Shown here: one piece after another, positions 7,605 to 15,750 of the stretch | How the letters are laid out: each line of letters starts with the position of its first letter | Numbering within the stretch: the first letter of the stretch is position 1 | Assembly (NCBI RefSeq): GCF_001718795.1 | Contig: NZ_CP013435.1 | Span: forward strand, 930,001-994,000 | Source: Burkholderia latens | GTDB lineage: Bacteria > Pseudomonadota > Gammaproteobacteria > Burkholderiales > Burkholderiaceae | Direction: 5' to 3' | Length of the DNA stretch: 64,000 bases | The notes under the pieces: generated by a model | What the model was told of the DNA's origin: nothing | Databases searched by the model: none | Seen by the model: the letters and a program-made list of their open reading frames with translations, nothing else | Position numbers and translations under genes: made by a program

Positions 7605-7921
7605 TCCTCCGCGTGGGTTGGTTAGCGTGCCTTGGCTGCACGTCTGGGAGGAAGAAGCTTATAAACCGGAGATAGGCTTTTCAATAGCTCTGGTAGGCAA
7701 CATTGATTTTTTAATTCAATTAAATCAATGTGTTGCGAGGAAAAAATCGCGAGCCTAAAAATTGAGCAGGTGAACGGTAATAATTACATGGGATGCGGTG
7801 ACCCCAAACGGGACGTGGTGGGCGTATGCGGCTCGGTTTGCTGGCCGGTTGTTCGGGCCGAGGCTAGTGCTTGGGCAGCGGTGCGCTAAGCACGCGCCAC
7901 CGCTCGTGGATGCTCCCGGCA
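7605..7921. other. Intergenic stretch with an AT-rich palindrome
   Basis: No gene seen in 317 bp. It separates two minus-strand genes and contains the long AT-rich inverted repeat at 7700-7731. The segment 7660-7790 is sharply more AT-rich than both sides. Confidence 0.6.
7700..7731. repeat. AT-rich inverted repeat
   Basis: Ten-base arms ACATTGATTT (7700-7709) and AAATCAATGT (7722-7731) enclose a 12-nt centre that itself contains AATTCAATT. The whole is close to a 30-bp palindrome. There is no T tract on either strand to make it a standard terminator, so a protein-binding site or cruciform is as likely. Confidence 0.7.
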
Positions 7922-8227
7922 CTACCGGGTATTGATCTGTCCGCGATTTTGGATACGGATCATCTTCCCATCCCGGTCGAAAAGGATTGCAAGGTTAGAC
8001 GAAGTGCCACCGATCACTGACGCTTGCGAATACATCCATTGTTGGAGCGTGCTGCCGTTCGGCATAGCGTTGGTGGCCGTCGGTGTGCCAAGCTTCTCTT
8101 GCGCTTGCTGCATCGTCGTCACGCCCGGAACGAATTGGTCGGCGTCGCGGATGTCGAATTTGCTTCCCATCGTCATGCAGGCCGACAGGGTAAGGGCCAG
8201 GGCGCACGCCCCGAACGTCTTTCTCAT
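7922..8227 (-). CDS. Small lipoprotein, SmpA/OmlA (BamE-like)
   Basis: A 101-residue precursor. The signal sequence MRKTFGACALALTL ends in a lipobox with the acylated cysteine at C17 (LSAC). The mature part has a BamE-like pattern: VPGVTTMQQAQEKLGTPT then a beta-rich LQQWMYS...AILFDRDGKM. Proteins of this fold sit on the inner face of the outer membrane; BamE itself helps outer-membrane protein assembly. This island copy is a paralogue of unknown job. It lies 84 bp after another secreted protein gene on the same strand. Confidence 0.8.
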   Translation of the reverse strand: MRKTFGACALALTLSACMTMGSKFDIRDADQFVPGVTTMQQAQEKLGTPTATNAMPNGSTLQQWMYSQASVIGGTSSNLAILFDRDGKMIRIQNRGQINTR

Positions 8228-8311
8228 TGGTCAGGTCTCTTTCTCGTGGTGGGCAACAACAAACGCAACAAGACGTGCCCGGAATCTGTTGCGCTATGGC
8301 AGCGCTGCGTT

Positions 8312-8665
8312 TCAGTATTCGGAAACGCAAACCTTATAGACGGAGCGTTGTAATTGATCCGGCGTGGCGTTGGGCTGGCGTTTGTAAACAAGATCGAGCG
8401 AGCCTATGTAGAGCCCGCGGAATTCGCGCCGCCACTCGGGGCGGATCGTTTTGAGGCTCGTTTCGAATTTCGCTTGCTCGGTCGCATAGGGAACCCCATC
8501 GTCCCTGTCTCGTGCCATCTCCAGGGCCATTCGACTGATCTGCAAACATATGCCTTCGCTGCCAGCCCATGCCCGGTTGGTCGCTACCGGTCCGCACATC
8601 AGCGCTAGCAGCAACGCTACGGAAGCGCGCGTTGCGCGCCGATGGTTTGCATGTGGTCGTGTCAT
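8312..8665 (-). CDS. Secreted hypothetical protein
   Basis: A 117-residue precursor from the ATG at 8665. It begins with a basic n-region, a hydrophobic core (ASVALLLALMCGPVA) and a likely cleavage after RAWA, so the mature protein is periplasmic. It has two cysteines that could pair and no recognised domain. The frame is open upstream to 8839, but only the 8665 start gives a signal peptide at the N-terminus. The start lies 76 bp from the divergent XRE regulator, which may control it. Confidence 0.65.
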   Translation of the reverse strand: MTRPHANHRRATRASVALLLALMCGPVATNRAWAGSEGICLQISRMALEMARDRDDGVPYATEQAKFETSLKTIRPEWRREFRGLYIGSLDLVYKRQPNATPDQLQRSVYKVCVSEY

Positions 8666-8741
8666 TTGTAGGGTGGCCTCTTTCAGGGTGGCCATTATTA
8701 GGGTGTGGTCGCGATTATACGCGCCCGCCAACATCCCACGG

Positions 8742-8996
8742 ATGACGGCAAACACAACACTCAGGAATCGCTTCGGGGCGAGGGTTCGAGAACTACGGAA
8801 AGCTACGACTGGCTTGAGCCAAGAGGCTTTCGCCGACAAGTGCGGCTTCGTTCGTAGCTATATGGGGAAGATCGAGACCGGCAAGGCGAATCCATCCTTG
8901 GACTCGATCCAGACAATTGCTGATGCTCTGGGCGTGCCGGTCAAGGCTCTGTTTGAGGAAGACGGTGCGGACGGGGCACCGTCGGTTCAGCGTTAG
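8742..8996 (+). CDS. XRE-family transcriptional regulator
   Basis: An 84-residue single-domain helix-turn-helix regulator. The Xre/Cro pattern is complete: FGARVRELRKATTGLSQEAFADKCG, then the recognition part YMGKIETGKANPSLDSIQTIADALGV. The start at 8742 puts the domain at the N-terminus; the open frame extends upstream without similarity. It is divergent from the secreted-protein gene, and its 3' end overlaps the integrase stop by 4 bp tail to tail. It is a plausible repressor for island excision or the adjacent envelope genes. Confidence 0.85.
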   Translation: MTANTTLRNRFGARVRELRKATTGLSQEAFADKCGFVRSYMGKIETGKANPSLDSIQTIADALGVPVKALFEEDGADGAPSVQR

Positions 8997-10990
8997 AGCG
9001 AATTGCTGGCCTTCGCGGCGCCTCTTGCGCGGCGCATCCGTTCTTTCTGACGTTCGGCGCATTGAATGGCCCGGATACCCTCTGACACGATGAAACGGGC
9101 AATGCCGTCGGTTTCAGGGAAGGCAAGTCCATTCACTATAGGGGCCAATTGATCGGCGTCCCGGTCCTTCGCATAGCGCGTGTAGCTCTCCGTTTTCCCG
9201 CGCTGATGTCCGGCCATTTGCGCTGTCACTTGTTCCGGGGTCCCGAGGTGCGAGGCGGCAGTCAGAAAGGTGTGTCGGAACGAGTGGAACGTCTTCATTC
9301 CGTTTCGTTCGATGCTGAGTGCGCGCCCTAAGAACCGTTCATTGAACCACGAACTTGCGGGCTTGCCATAGCCCTTGACTGCATCCCGCTTGAGTTCCGG
9401 GAATAGGCGCTTATGGCCTGCTTTTCGAAGTGCTTGAACATATTCCGGCAGCCCCAGTTGGACGAGCCTGTCGTGTAGCGGCACGACTCTTACAGCATTG
9501 ATTGTCTTGAGGGATTTGTCTTTCTCGTCCACCTTGTCGGCTCCCGTCAGGTTGAAGTCGAGATACCATTGACCGCTCCCGCTTTGAAGAACGTCCGCGA
9601 GGTATAGCTGGGAAAGTTCATTGATTCGCCCGCCAGTGAACAGGCCGAGCAGCGGCAGCCAGTAGTAGTGCGGGCGCCATGTCGTCCATCCGTCACGAGT
9701 GAACGTGCCCGTTCCGGTAGTGAACCAGTCCTGCCCGAAGATCAACGACAACTCCTGCGACGTAAATGCATGTCGTTCGTCTTGAGAGCGTGGCATGTTG
9801 AAGCGCCTGTCACCACGCTTGTAGTCGGCCGCGGGATTGAACCTGAGCATGTGCTGCCGCACGCCGAATGCAAGGATTTCGCTGAGTTTGCCGATATGCC
9901 CCTTGATAGTCCTCTCCCGCTTGACCTCGACTCCTTCGCTTTCCGCAAGGCGAATTAGTTCGTCAATATCATCGGTTTTGAATCGTCGCCTGGACTGGTA
10001 GAGATCGGTCGGAAGTTGCGCCAAGCGGCGCGCGAATTCCTCGACTGTTTCAAACTCGATTTCCCCGAGTTCGGGGTCTCCCATCACATCACAAAACAAC
10101 TTCGCTTCTGTCGTCATGCGCTGAGTTTGCGCCTTCCCCCAATTGCGATTCCCCTTGTAAGACTCGAACAACGCCGAAAACCGCTTCTTGCCGTGCTTGG
10201 CCGTTATTGGATCGAACACGACCGGGGCTGGGGCGGTCGCTATTGGCATAGTGCCAAGCGTCTCGATCGGGCTGGAAGCGACTGGTGCTGTTGGGGCACT
10301 CGAAGCGATCGACGGCGCTGGCAGGGCGACCGTGGGGGCAGGGCTGAGCGACGCAACGAGCCTGGCGCGAACCTTTGTCACGGCGGTTTTGTGCACGATG
10401 CATCGGGCGAGGTCTACGGCTATCGGGTCTTCAAGACGGATGCCCGCTGACTTGCCGTCGCGGAACACATTCTCTTGAGACTCCCCGGCGGTGACGACCT
10501 GTTGCAGCGTGGCCCGAGAATCGAGAAAGCGCACTGTCCCGGTGTGAATGGTTCGCTCGCCGCTGGCTTCGACTTCGTTCCAGATGAATTCCCCGCCGAA
10601 GTCCCGGTCCAGGTCGTTGAGGACGGGCACCCACCAGCAGGACTGTCCGTGGAGGTGCGTGAAGACCTGCGCGCCATCATTGAGCAATTCATTCGCCAGT
10701 AGACCCGGCTCGATACCGATGGTTCGCGCAGCGTCCACAATGGGGATCATGCCCGCCCCGTCCAGCAGCGGGTTTTCTGCTCTCAGTTTCTCGATGTCCA
10801 ACGTCATGAAGTGCTCGCGCCAATGCGACTGAATCCGATGGCCGACGAGTTTAGCGGCTTCCCAATCGCGGAGGCGGGTAGACGCGTGAATTTCGTTCTT
10901 GCCGACTGCTGCGCGCAACCGTTTCGGGACGACAAGACGAACGACGTAGATGCCGCTAGGGCGACGATAGAGGCAGGAGGTTTGAGCCAC
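8993..10990 (-). CDS. Tyrosine integrase of the island (DUF6538-type)
   Basis: A 665-residue phage-type site-specific recombinase that would integrate and excise the element at tRNA-Gly. The N-terminus (CLYRRPSGIYVVRLVVPKRL) is the DUF6538-type domain. Residues about 215-260 are an Ala/Pro/Ser linker, about 270-400 the core-binding domain and 405-640 the catalytic domain, with R455 (FTGGRINEL), H569-x-x-R572 (HSFRHTF), H595 (GHQRG) and a tyrosine at 603 or 606. It looks intact. The start is the GTG at 10990, only 84 bp past the tRNA 3' end and on the same strand, so tRNA read-through could contribute to its expression. Confidence 0.93.
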   Translation of the reverse strand: MAQTSCLYRRPSGIYVVRLVVPKRLRAAVGKNEIHASTRLRDWEAAKLVGHRIQSHWREHFMTLDIEKLRAENPLLDGAGMIPIVDAARTIGIEPGLLANELLNDGAQVFTHLHGQSCWWVPVLNDLDRDFGGEFIWNEVEASGERTIHTGTVRFLDSRATLQQVVTAGESQENVFRDGKSAGIRLEDPIAVDLARCIVHKTAVTKVRARLVASLSPAPTVALPAPSIASSAPTAPVASSPIETLGTMPIATAPAPVVFDPITAKHGKKRFSALFESYKGNRNWGKAQTQRMTTEAKLFCDVMGDPELGEIEFETVEEFARRLAQLPTDLYQSRRRFKTDDIDELIRLAESEGVEVKRERTIKGHIGKLSEILAFGVRQHMLRFNPAADYKRGDRRFNMPRSQDERHAFTSQELSLIFGQDWFTTGTGTFTRDGWTTWRPHYYWLPLLGLFTGGRINELSQLYLADVLQSGSGQWYLDFNLTGADKVDEKDKSLKTINAVRVVPLHDRLVQLGLPEYVQALRKAGHKRLFPELKRDAVKGYGKPASSWFNERFLGRALSIERNGMKTFHSFRHTFLTAASHLGTPEQVTAQMAGHQRGKTESYTRYAKDRDADQLAPIVNGLAFPETDGIARFIVSEGIRAIQCAERQKERMRRARGAAKASNSL

Positions 10991-11073
10991 CGTAGGAGAC
11001 CACTGTAGTAGTGGTGCGGCGAAGCTCGTGAGACACGCACATAACCCAGTGGAATCAAGGGGCTAGGTGGTGT

Positions 11074-11097
11074 GTGGAGCGGGCGATGGGAATCGAA
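11074..11097 (-). repeat. Right attachment-site copy
   Basis: The 24-bp twin of 1010-1033, covering the tRNA-Gly 3' acceptor strand, encoded CCA and part of the T arm. Integration regenerated a whole tRNA gene on this side. Confidence 0.95.
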
Positions 11098-11149
11098 CCC
11101 ACGTCATCAGCTTGGGAAGCTGAGGTAATGGCCATTATACGACGCCCGC
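11075..11149 (-). tRNA. tRNA-Gly (CCC)
   Basis: A 75-nt gene including encoded CCA. The acceptor stem GCGGGCG/CGCCCGC, a TTCGATTC T loop and the anticodon loop TTCCCAA (anticodon CCC) are all visible. The acceptor 3' half is part of the att repeat, so this copy is the chimeric but complete gene made by island insertion. Confidence 0.97.
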
Positions 11150-11159
11150 AGAACGGGTA

Positions 11160-11189
11160 ATTCTACAGGGTTTGGCCGGGATGTTGCAA
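11160..11189 (-). promoter_or_regulatory. tRNA-Gly promoter
   Basis: On the minus strand, TTGCAA (11184-11189), an 18-bp spacer and TAGAAT (11160-11165) end 10 bp before the tRNA 5' end. Without a terminator behind the tRNA, this promoter may also feed the integrase gene. The rest of 11190-11480 shows no gene. Confidence 0.7.
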
Positions 11190-11480
11190 GAGACGCGTCT
11201 TGGCTTGCCGGAAACGACTGCGCATCAGGCAATGACGGGCGATCGCGATTGGGTCGGTAGTTCGCGCGGGCATTCGTTGCGAGTGCGCTCACGCGACCGA
11301 GTCAACCACGTCAACCGCGGTGTTCGGATACGGCCGACGCTCGGCGGAACTCCCGTGTGCGCACCAACCGGCAAGCCGGTGTCGAAATTGGACGAGTCGG
11401 TGTCGGAACCATACAAGCTCCGACCAGGCTTTCGCTCTAACGTGACAGTCCTCTTATCCGATCGTTACTCTGGAGCCGAC

Positions 11481-11825
11481 ATGTCCGATTTCATCACCGT
11501 TCTGCGCAAAACCTGTCCGACGCCCGTTGTGGATGCGACCAAGTGGAAGCGCATCGGCGGCGATCCGCACACCGTGAACCTCAACGCGTACCTGTCCAAG
11601 GATGGCAGCAAGATCATGGGTACGTGGATCTGCACGCCCGGCAAGTTCGAAGTGAACTACGAGAAATGGGAGTACTGCCACTTCCTCGACGGCTACTGCA
11701 TCATCACGCCGGAAGGCGAGGAGTCCGTGCACCTGAAGGCCGGCGACGTGTTCGTGATCGAGCCGGGCATGAAGGGCACGTGGGAAGTGGTCGAGACGGT
11801 GCGCAAGTACTTCGTGTTCGCGTGA
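11481..11825 (+). CDS. Cupin-domain protein (DUF861/ureidoglycine-aminohydrolase type)
   Basis: A 114-residue small cupin. Features typical of the DUF861 cupins are present: GTWICTPGKFEVNYEKWEYCHFLDG, then ITPEGEESVHLKAGDVFVIEPGMKGTWEVVE. Related enzymes are (S)-ureidoglycine aminohydrolases, but single-domain members are mostly uncharacterised, so no substrate is assigned. The ATG at 11481 gives the natural cupin N-terminus; the frame is open upstream to 11172. It is monocistronic in this window. Confidence 0.85.
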   Translation: MSDFITVLRKTCPTPVVDATKWKRIGGDPHTVNLNAYLSKDGSKIMGTWICTPGKFEVNYEKWEYCHFLDGYCIITPEGEESVHLKAGDVFVIEPGMKGTWEVVETVRKYFVFA

Positions 11826-11986
11826 GCGGGCCGGAACAGCGCGCGCAATCCGGCGCGGCGCAGGTGACGGGGATGCGCCGATCGGCGTTTCAGCCTCACC
11901 GCTTCGCCAGCGTGCACGGCCAGATCGCGGCTGCCACAACACTAGTCACGCGCGGCCGGACGCGCTTCGGCCGCTTGCGAAGAAAC

Positions 11987-12193
11987 TCACGCGTCGATGC
12001 TGAGCGCCTTCTCGATCGCAGCAATCAATTTGAACGCATCGTCGCGGCCGATCAGCAGGCCTCGGCTGGTGTACTCGCAGCCGAACGCGTAGAAGCTCGG
12101 CAGAAGCGTGATCGCATCGTTCTGTCGATCGAAATCGACTTTGCATTTCGTCAACGGAAAGAACGGGGGCTCTTCGGCGGGCGGCTGGTACAC
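11987..12193 (-). CDS. Small conserved-looking hypothetical protein
   Basis: A 68-residue protein from a GTG at 12193 with AGGAGA six bases upstream. Its tail, LLIGRDDAFKLIAAIEKALSIDA, is amphipathic helix. No domain is recognised. It is last of three small minus-strand genes (12798 to 11987), each with its own good Shine-Dalgarno, probably one transcription unit. Confidence 0.6.
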   Translation of the reverse strand: MYQPPAEEPPFFPLTKCKVDFDRQNDAITLLPSFYAFGCEYTSRGLLIGRDDAFKLIAAIEKALSIDA

Positions 12194-12254
12194 GGTATTC
12201 TCCTGATGCAGCTTGCGAGGCGGCGGCCTGATTCAATCGCTGCCCGAACGAGCA

Positions 12255-12464
12255 TTAGCCGAGCCGGGTCATGACGGCGCTCGCTATCCTGTCGGATTCG
12301 AATTCGGAATAGCCGGCGCTGAGCGACAGTGCGCGCACGGCCGCGAACATTTGCAACTCCGGTTGATGGCGCAGCGCCGAACCGGCGAGGCCGTCGTGCG
12401 GCACGGCGTCGATCCGCGAAACCTCTCGCCGCGTGATCAGGTCGATGAATTCGTCAATAATCAT
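12255..12464 (-). CDS. Small hypothetical protein
   Basis: A 69-residue protein beginning MIIDEFIDLITRREV. GGAG lies six bases before the ATG at 12464. No signal peptide or known domain. It is the middle gene of the small-protein trio. Confidence 0.55.
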   Translation of the reverse strand: MIIDEFIDLITRREVSRIDAVPHDGLAGSALRHQPELQMFAAVRALSLSAGYSEFESDRIASAVMTRLG

Positions 12465-12513
12465 TTCGTGCTCCGAATCGAAGGATGAACGTCACATGTC
12501 GCGACAGCATGCG

Positions 12514-12798
12514 TCATTGCGTATCGTCGAAGAGCGGCTGTTTGCCGCGATCGCCGTCGATGATTTCCTCTGCATAGCGAACGGACGCCCGACGCGCTTC
12601 GCCCGCCGACTCGAACGGCGCATGCTCGAGCAGCCGGAACGTTTCGCTGCGGGTCAGCGTATCGGCGGTGCCGCGCAGGCAAATCTTCACGGCTGCGTCG
12701 AAGCCGCCGTCGTAGTTGTGCGGATTGCCGTTCTGCGACGGAATGTGCGGGTAAATCAGCGGGTAGATTTCGAACCCGCGATAGAGATGCATGCTCAT
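12514..12798 (-). CDS. Small hypothetical protein
   Basis: A 94-residue protein starting MSMHLYRGFEIYPLIYPHI, with GAGGAG six bases before the ATG at 12798. The centre contains GGFDAAVKICLRG and the tail is acidic (DGDRGKQPLFDDTQ). It looks like a small stand-alone alpha/beta protein, but no family is recognised. It is first of the trio. Confidence 0.65.
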   Translation of the reverse strand: MSMHLYRGFEIYPLIYPHIPSQNGNPHNYDGGFDAAVKICLRGTADTLTRSETFRLLEHAPFESAGEARRASVRYAEEIIDGDRGKQPLFDDTQ

Positions 12799-13286
12799 GA
12801 CGAACTCCTCGGTTCGGTCGCGACAAAACGCGCGGACGAACGCATCCGACCGGTATCACCGCGAGGCGGCGCGACGGGTGGGGTGAAAAGGGCTGCAATG
12901 CGCGCGGATCAACGCGCGACGCAAGAGGGCGGACGGCGGGGCGAGCAGTAAGAGAAGGGAGCGTGCTCGGACAAATTCATCATACGCGCTTCATGCCGGA
13001 TGTCCATCTAATTCTCGGCGGGGCCGGCGGTGCGGAATGCGCGCTTTCGACGGACGTATATGACGCGCCGCCGCGCATCGCGTATCGCGCACATGCCGAC
13101 CGCACGCGGATATCCGGCCACGCGATTGGGCGATACGTAGCAATACCGACACCGCGTCGGCGCTCCGCACGAGCGCAGCCTGCAACACGGCGCGCAACCG
13201 CCTATGATGCAGCGATCTGCCAATCGCCGCGACGATGCATGCGTGCTCGGCCAGCGAACATCCAATGCCTTCACCGGAACCCGACC
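12799..13286. other. Divergent intergenic region
   Basis: 488 bp between the small-protein trio and the tartrate dehydratase gene. No gene, tRNA or clear promoter hexamers found; it must hold both promoters. Confidence 0.5.
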
Positions 13287-14447
13287 ATGCGCATCACCGA
13301 TATCCGCGAGCAAGCGATCCCGGTTTCCCGCTACGCCGATCCGGCGATTCCATCGGGCGGGCTGACGACGAGCGTCGTCGCGGTGGTGACCGACGTCGTG
13401 CGCGAGGGCCGCGCGGTAACCGGTTATGGCTACGCGTCGGTCGGGCGCCATGCGCAGGGCGGGTTGATTCGCGAGCGATTCGCGCCGCGGCTGTTGGCCG
13501 CCGCCGACACGATCGCGGATGACGCCGGCACGAACGTCGATCCGTTTCGCGCGTGGCGCGCAATGATGGCCGGCGAGAAGCCTGGCGGGCACGGTGAACG
13601 TTGCGTGGCGATCGGCGTGCTCGACATGGCGATCTGGGATGCCGCCGCGAAGATCGCGGGGTTGCCGCTCCATCGTTTCATCGCCGGCCGGCTCGCGCGC
13701 GATGCGGCTACGCGCGTACGCGTGTACGCGGGCGGTGGCTACCGCTATCCGCACGACGATCTCGCACGCCTGTCCGACGAGATGCGCCGCATCGTCGAGC
13801 TCGGCTACACGCACGCGAAGATCAAGATCGGCGGGCCCGATATCGACGAGGACAAAAGGCGCATCGAAGTGGCCGCCGCGCGGCTCGCAGACAGCTCGCA
13901 TCTCGCGGTCGATGCGATGAACACGTACGACGCGACGAGCGGCCGCGCCGCCGCGGCGATGCTGGCGCCGTTCGGGCTACGGTGGTTCGAGGACCTCTGC
14001 GATCCGCACGACCTGCCGCTGCATGCGGATCTGACTGCGCAGTATCCGCCGCCGGTGGCGGCAGGCGAGGCGCTGTTTTCGCTGGCCGAAGCGAAGCTGC
14101 TCGAACGCTATGGCGGCCTGCGCGCCGATCGCGACGTGCTCGTGTTCGACCCGGTGCATTGCTACGGCCTGCCCGGCTACCTGCAGATCGTCGATCATTT
14201 CGTGGCGAGCGGCTGGCGGCGCGACGCGTTCTGGCCGCACGGCGGCCATCTGTTTTCGCTGCACGTCGTGGCGGCGCTCGGGCTTGGCGGCGCCGAGGTC
14301 AGTCCGTTCGCGTTCCATCCGTTCAGCGGGCTCGCCGATGGTGAATCGGTCGACGCCGGATGCGCGGCCGTACCGCAAGCGCCCGGCATCGGCTTCGAAC
14401 TGCATGCCGATGCGTATCGCACGTTTCGCGCTTTGGTGGAGCGCTGA
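13287..14447 (+). CDS. tarD: D(-)-tartrate dehydratase (enolase superfamily)
   Basis: A 386-residue mandelate-racemase-group enzyme that dehydrates D-tartrate to oxaloacetate. It follows the characterised Bradyrhizobium enzyme closely (TSVVAVVTDVVREG, GGHGERCVAIGVLDMAIWDAAAKIAG, HAKIKIGGPDIDED, HGGHLFSLHVVAALGLGG). The catalytic Lys, three metal carboxylates and acid/base His fall at K180, D209, E235, E261 and H318, a constant offset of four from those I recall for that enzyme (184, 213, 239, 265, 322). The start at 13287 was chosen because the open upstream part (from 12963) shows no similarity. No tartrate transporter is next to it. Confidence 0.88.
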   Translation: MRITDIREQAIPVSRYADPAIPSGGLTTSVVAVVTDVVREGRAVTGYGYASVGRHAQGGLIRERFAPRLLAAADTIADDAGTNVDPFRAWRAMMAGEKPGGHGERCVAIGVLDMAIWDAAAKIAGLPLHRFIAGRLARDAATRVRVYAGGGYRYPHDDLARLSDEMRRIVELGYTHAKIKIGGPDIDEDKRRIEVAAARLADSSHLAVDAMNTYDATSGRAAAAMLAPFGLRWFEDLCDPHDLPLHADLTAQYPPPVAAGEALFSLAEAKLLERYGGLRADRDVLVFDPVHCYGLPGYLQIVDHFVASGWRRDAFWPHGGHLFSLHVVAALGLGGAEVSPFAFHPFSGLADGESVDAGCAAVPQAPGIGFELHADAYRTFRALVER

Positions 14448-14481
14448 ACGCAGTGCCCGCTTCAGCGTGAAGTGCGCGCCG

Positions 14482-15018
14482 TCAGCCGATCACGTGCACG
14501 CCGATCAGCACCACCGCCCCGACGGCGATCAACAGCAGCGCATGAATGCGCGTTGTCATCACCAACACGGTCGAAGCAATCGCGATCGCGCGTGCGGTCC
14601 AGCCGCCGTCTAACGCCTGCAGCAGCACCCACACCGACGCGAGAATCATGCCGGCGGCAACCGGCCGCAGTCCGGCCTCGAGCGCGATCTGCCAGCGCGC
14701 GCCTTGATGCCGGCGCCACAGATGCGCGACGCCGTAGATCAGGAACGCAGTGGGTCCGAACAGCGCGAGCGTCGCGATCACGGCACCCCAGAGACCCGCC
14801 ACCTGCCAGCCGATCAGCGTCGCGAGCAGCGAGCCGGGGCCCGGCGCCATGCGCGCGATCGCGAAGTCGTTCACGAACTGCGTAGCCGTCATCCAGTGAT
14901 GCACGTCGACGACCTGCCGCTGGATGTCGGCGACGATCGCCTGACCGCCGCCGATCGTTGCGATCGACAGCGGCGCGAACACCCCGAACAGTGCGGCGTA
15001 GCGCGACGAAGCGGTCAT
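14482..15018 (-). CDS. chrA: Chromate transporter, second half-size CHR subunit
   Basis: A 178-residue membrane protein of the CHR family. The family motif FAPLSIATIGGGQAIVADIQRQVV and ARMAPGPGSLLATLIGWQVAG are present, with about six hydrophobic segments. In the short-chain CHR group, two half-size proteins form the transporter that exports chromate. Its ATG overlaps the stop of the upstream half by 4 bp (ATGA), so the two are translationally coupled. Confidence 0.9.
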   Translation of the reverse strand: MTASSRYAALFGVFAPLSIATIGGGQAIVADIQRQVVDVHHWMTATQFVNDFAIARMAPGPGSLLATLIGWQVAGLWGAVIATLALFGPTAFLIYGVAHLWRRHQGARWQIALEAGLRPVAAGMILASVWVLLQALDGGWTARAIAIASTVLVMTTRIHALLLIAVGAVVLIGVHVIG

Positions 15019-15623
15019 CGGCCGCCGCTCCCGCCGCTCGCGCGGCCCGCCCGGCGGTATTCGAGCGCGACGCTCAGCGCGCCGCCGATCAGCACGGTCC
15101 ACACGAGCGGCCAGTGCAGTACCGCCACCGAGACGAACGTAAGCGTCATCACCGCGAACGGCAGCACACGGCGCGGCAATCGCCGCACCGCGGTGATCGC
15201 CATCGAGATCGACAGACCGATCGCCGCGGCGGCCGCGCCCGCGAGCGCGATATGCGTGAGCGGGAAGCGCGTAAGCGTCGAGAACGCGACGCCGAACAGC
15301 ACGATCAGCACGGCCGGCGGCGCGATGATGCCGGTGAAGCCGGCCATTGCGCCGCGCCATCCGGCGAGCCGATAGCCGATCCAGATCGCGAGGTTCTTTA
15401 CGTTGACGCCCGGCAGCGCCTGCGACAGCGCAAGGCCGTTGAGGAACGCCTCTTCGTCGAGCCAGCGCCGCTCGTGCACGAAGTCGCGCAGCATGCGCGC
15501 GCTCAATCCGCCGCCGAAACTGGTCAGGCCGATTTGCGCGAACGCGATGAACAGCGCGAGGACGCCGGGTGGCGGCGCATCGCCATCGGGCGGCACGGGT
15601 GCGACGGGCAGGGCGGAAGACAT
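15015..15623 (-). CDS. chrA: Chromate transporter, first half-size CHR subunit
   Basis: A 202-residue CHR membrane protein: FAQIGLTSFGGGLSARMLRDFVHERRW and GLALSQALPGVNVKNLAIWIGYRLAG are the two conserved CHR blocks. The start at 15623 (MSSALPVAP) is preferred to the open extension to 15692, which lacks hydrophobic or conserved sequence. It pairs with the overlapping downstream gene as a heterodimeric transporter. It is not next to a chrB regulator. Confidence 0.9.
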   Translation of the reverse strand: MSSALPVAPVPPDGDAPPPGVLALFIAFAQIGLTSFGGGLSARMLRDFVHERRWLDEEAFLNGLALSQALPGVNVKNLAIWIGYRLAGWRGAMAGFTGIIAPPAVLIVLFGVAFSTLTRFPLTHIALAGAAAAAIGLSISMAITAVRRLPRRVLPFAVMTLTFVSVAVLHWPLVWTVLIGGALSVALEYRRAGRASGGSGGR

Positions 15624-15750
15624 CGGACGAACTCGACACGGCGGGTGGCGGTCGGCCATGGTAGCAAGCGGCGCCTGTCGGCACGCTGACATCGAGCCGA
15701 CGACGCGCGCGGCCCAACGATCCCGCCACTGAAGCGGAGGCTGCCGCCGG

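Larger units (their letters stand above)
1010..11097. mobile_element. tRNA-Gly-integrated genomic island carrying a Hachiman defence locus
   Basis: About 10.1 kb bounded by two identical 24-bp direct repeats (1010-1033 and 11074-11097). The right copy is the 3' end of an intact tRNA-Gly(CCC). A tyrosine integrase gene lies beside that tRNA. The interior differs in base composition from the flanks, and the Hachiman part (about 2.7-6.5 kb) is strikingly AT-rich. Cargo: a winged-helix/nuclease-like gene, a DCL gene, hamAB, a serine recombinase, small envelope proteins and an XRE regulator. No conjugation or structural phage genes are present, so it is an integrative island or satellite-like element rather than an ICE or prophage. 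Confidence 0.92.
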
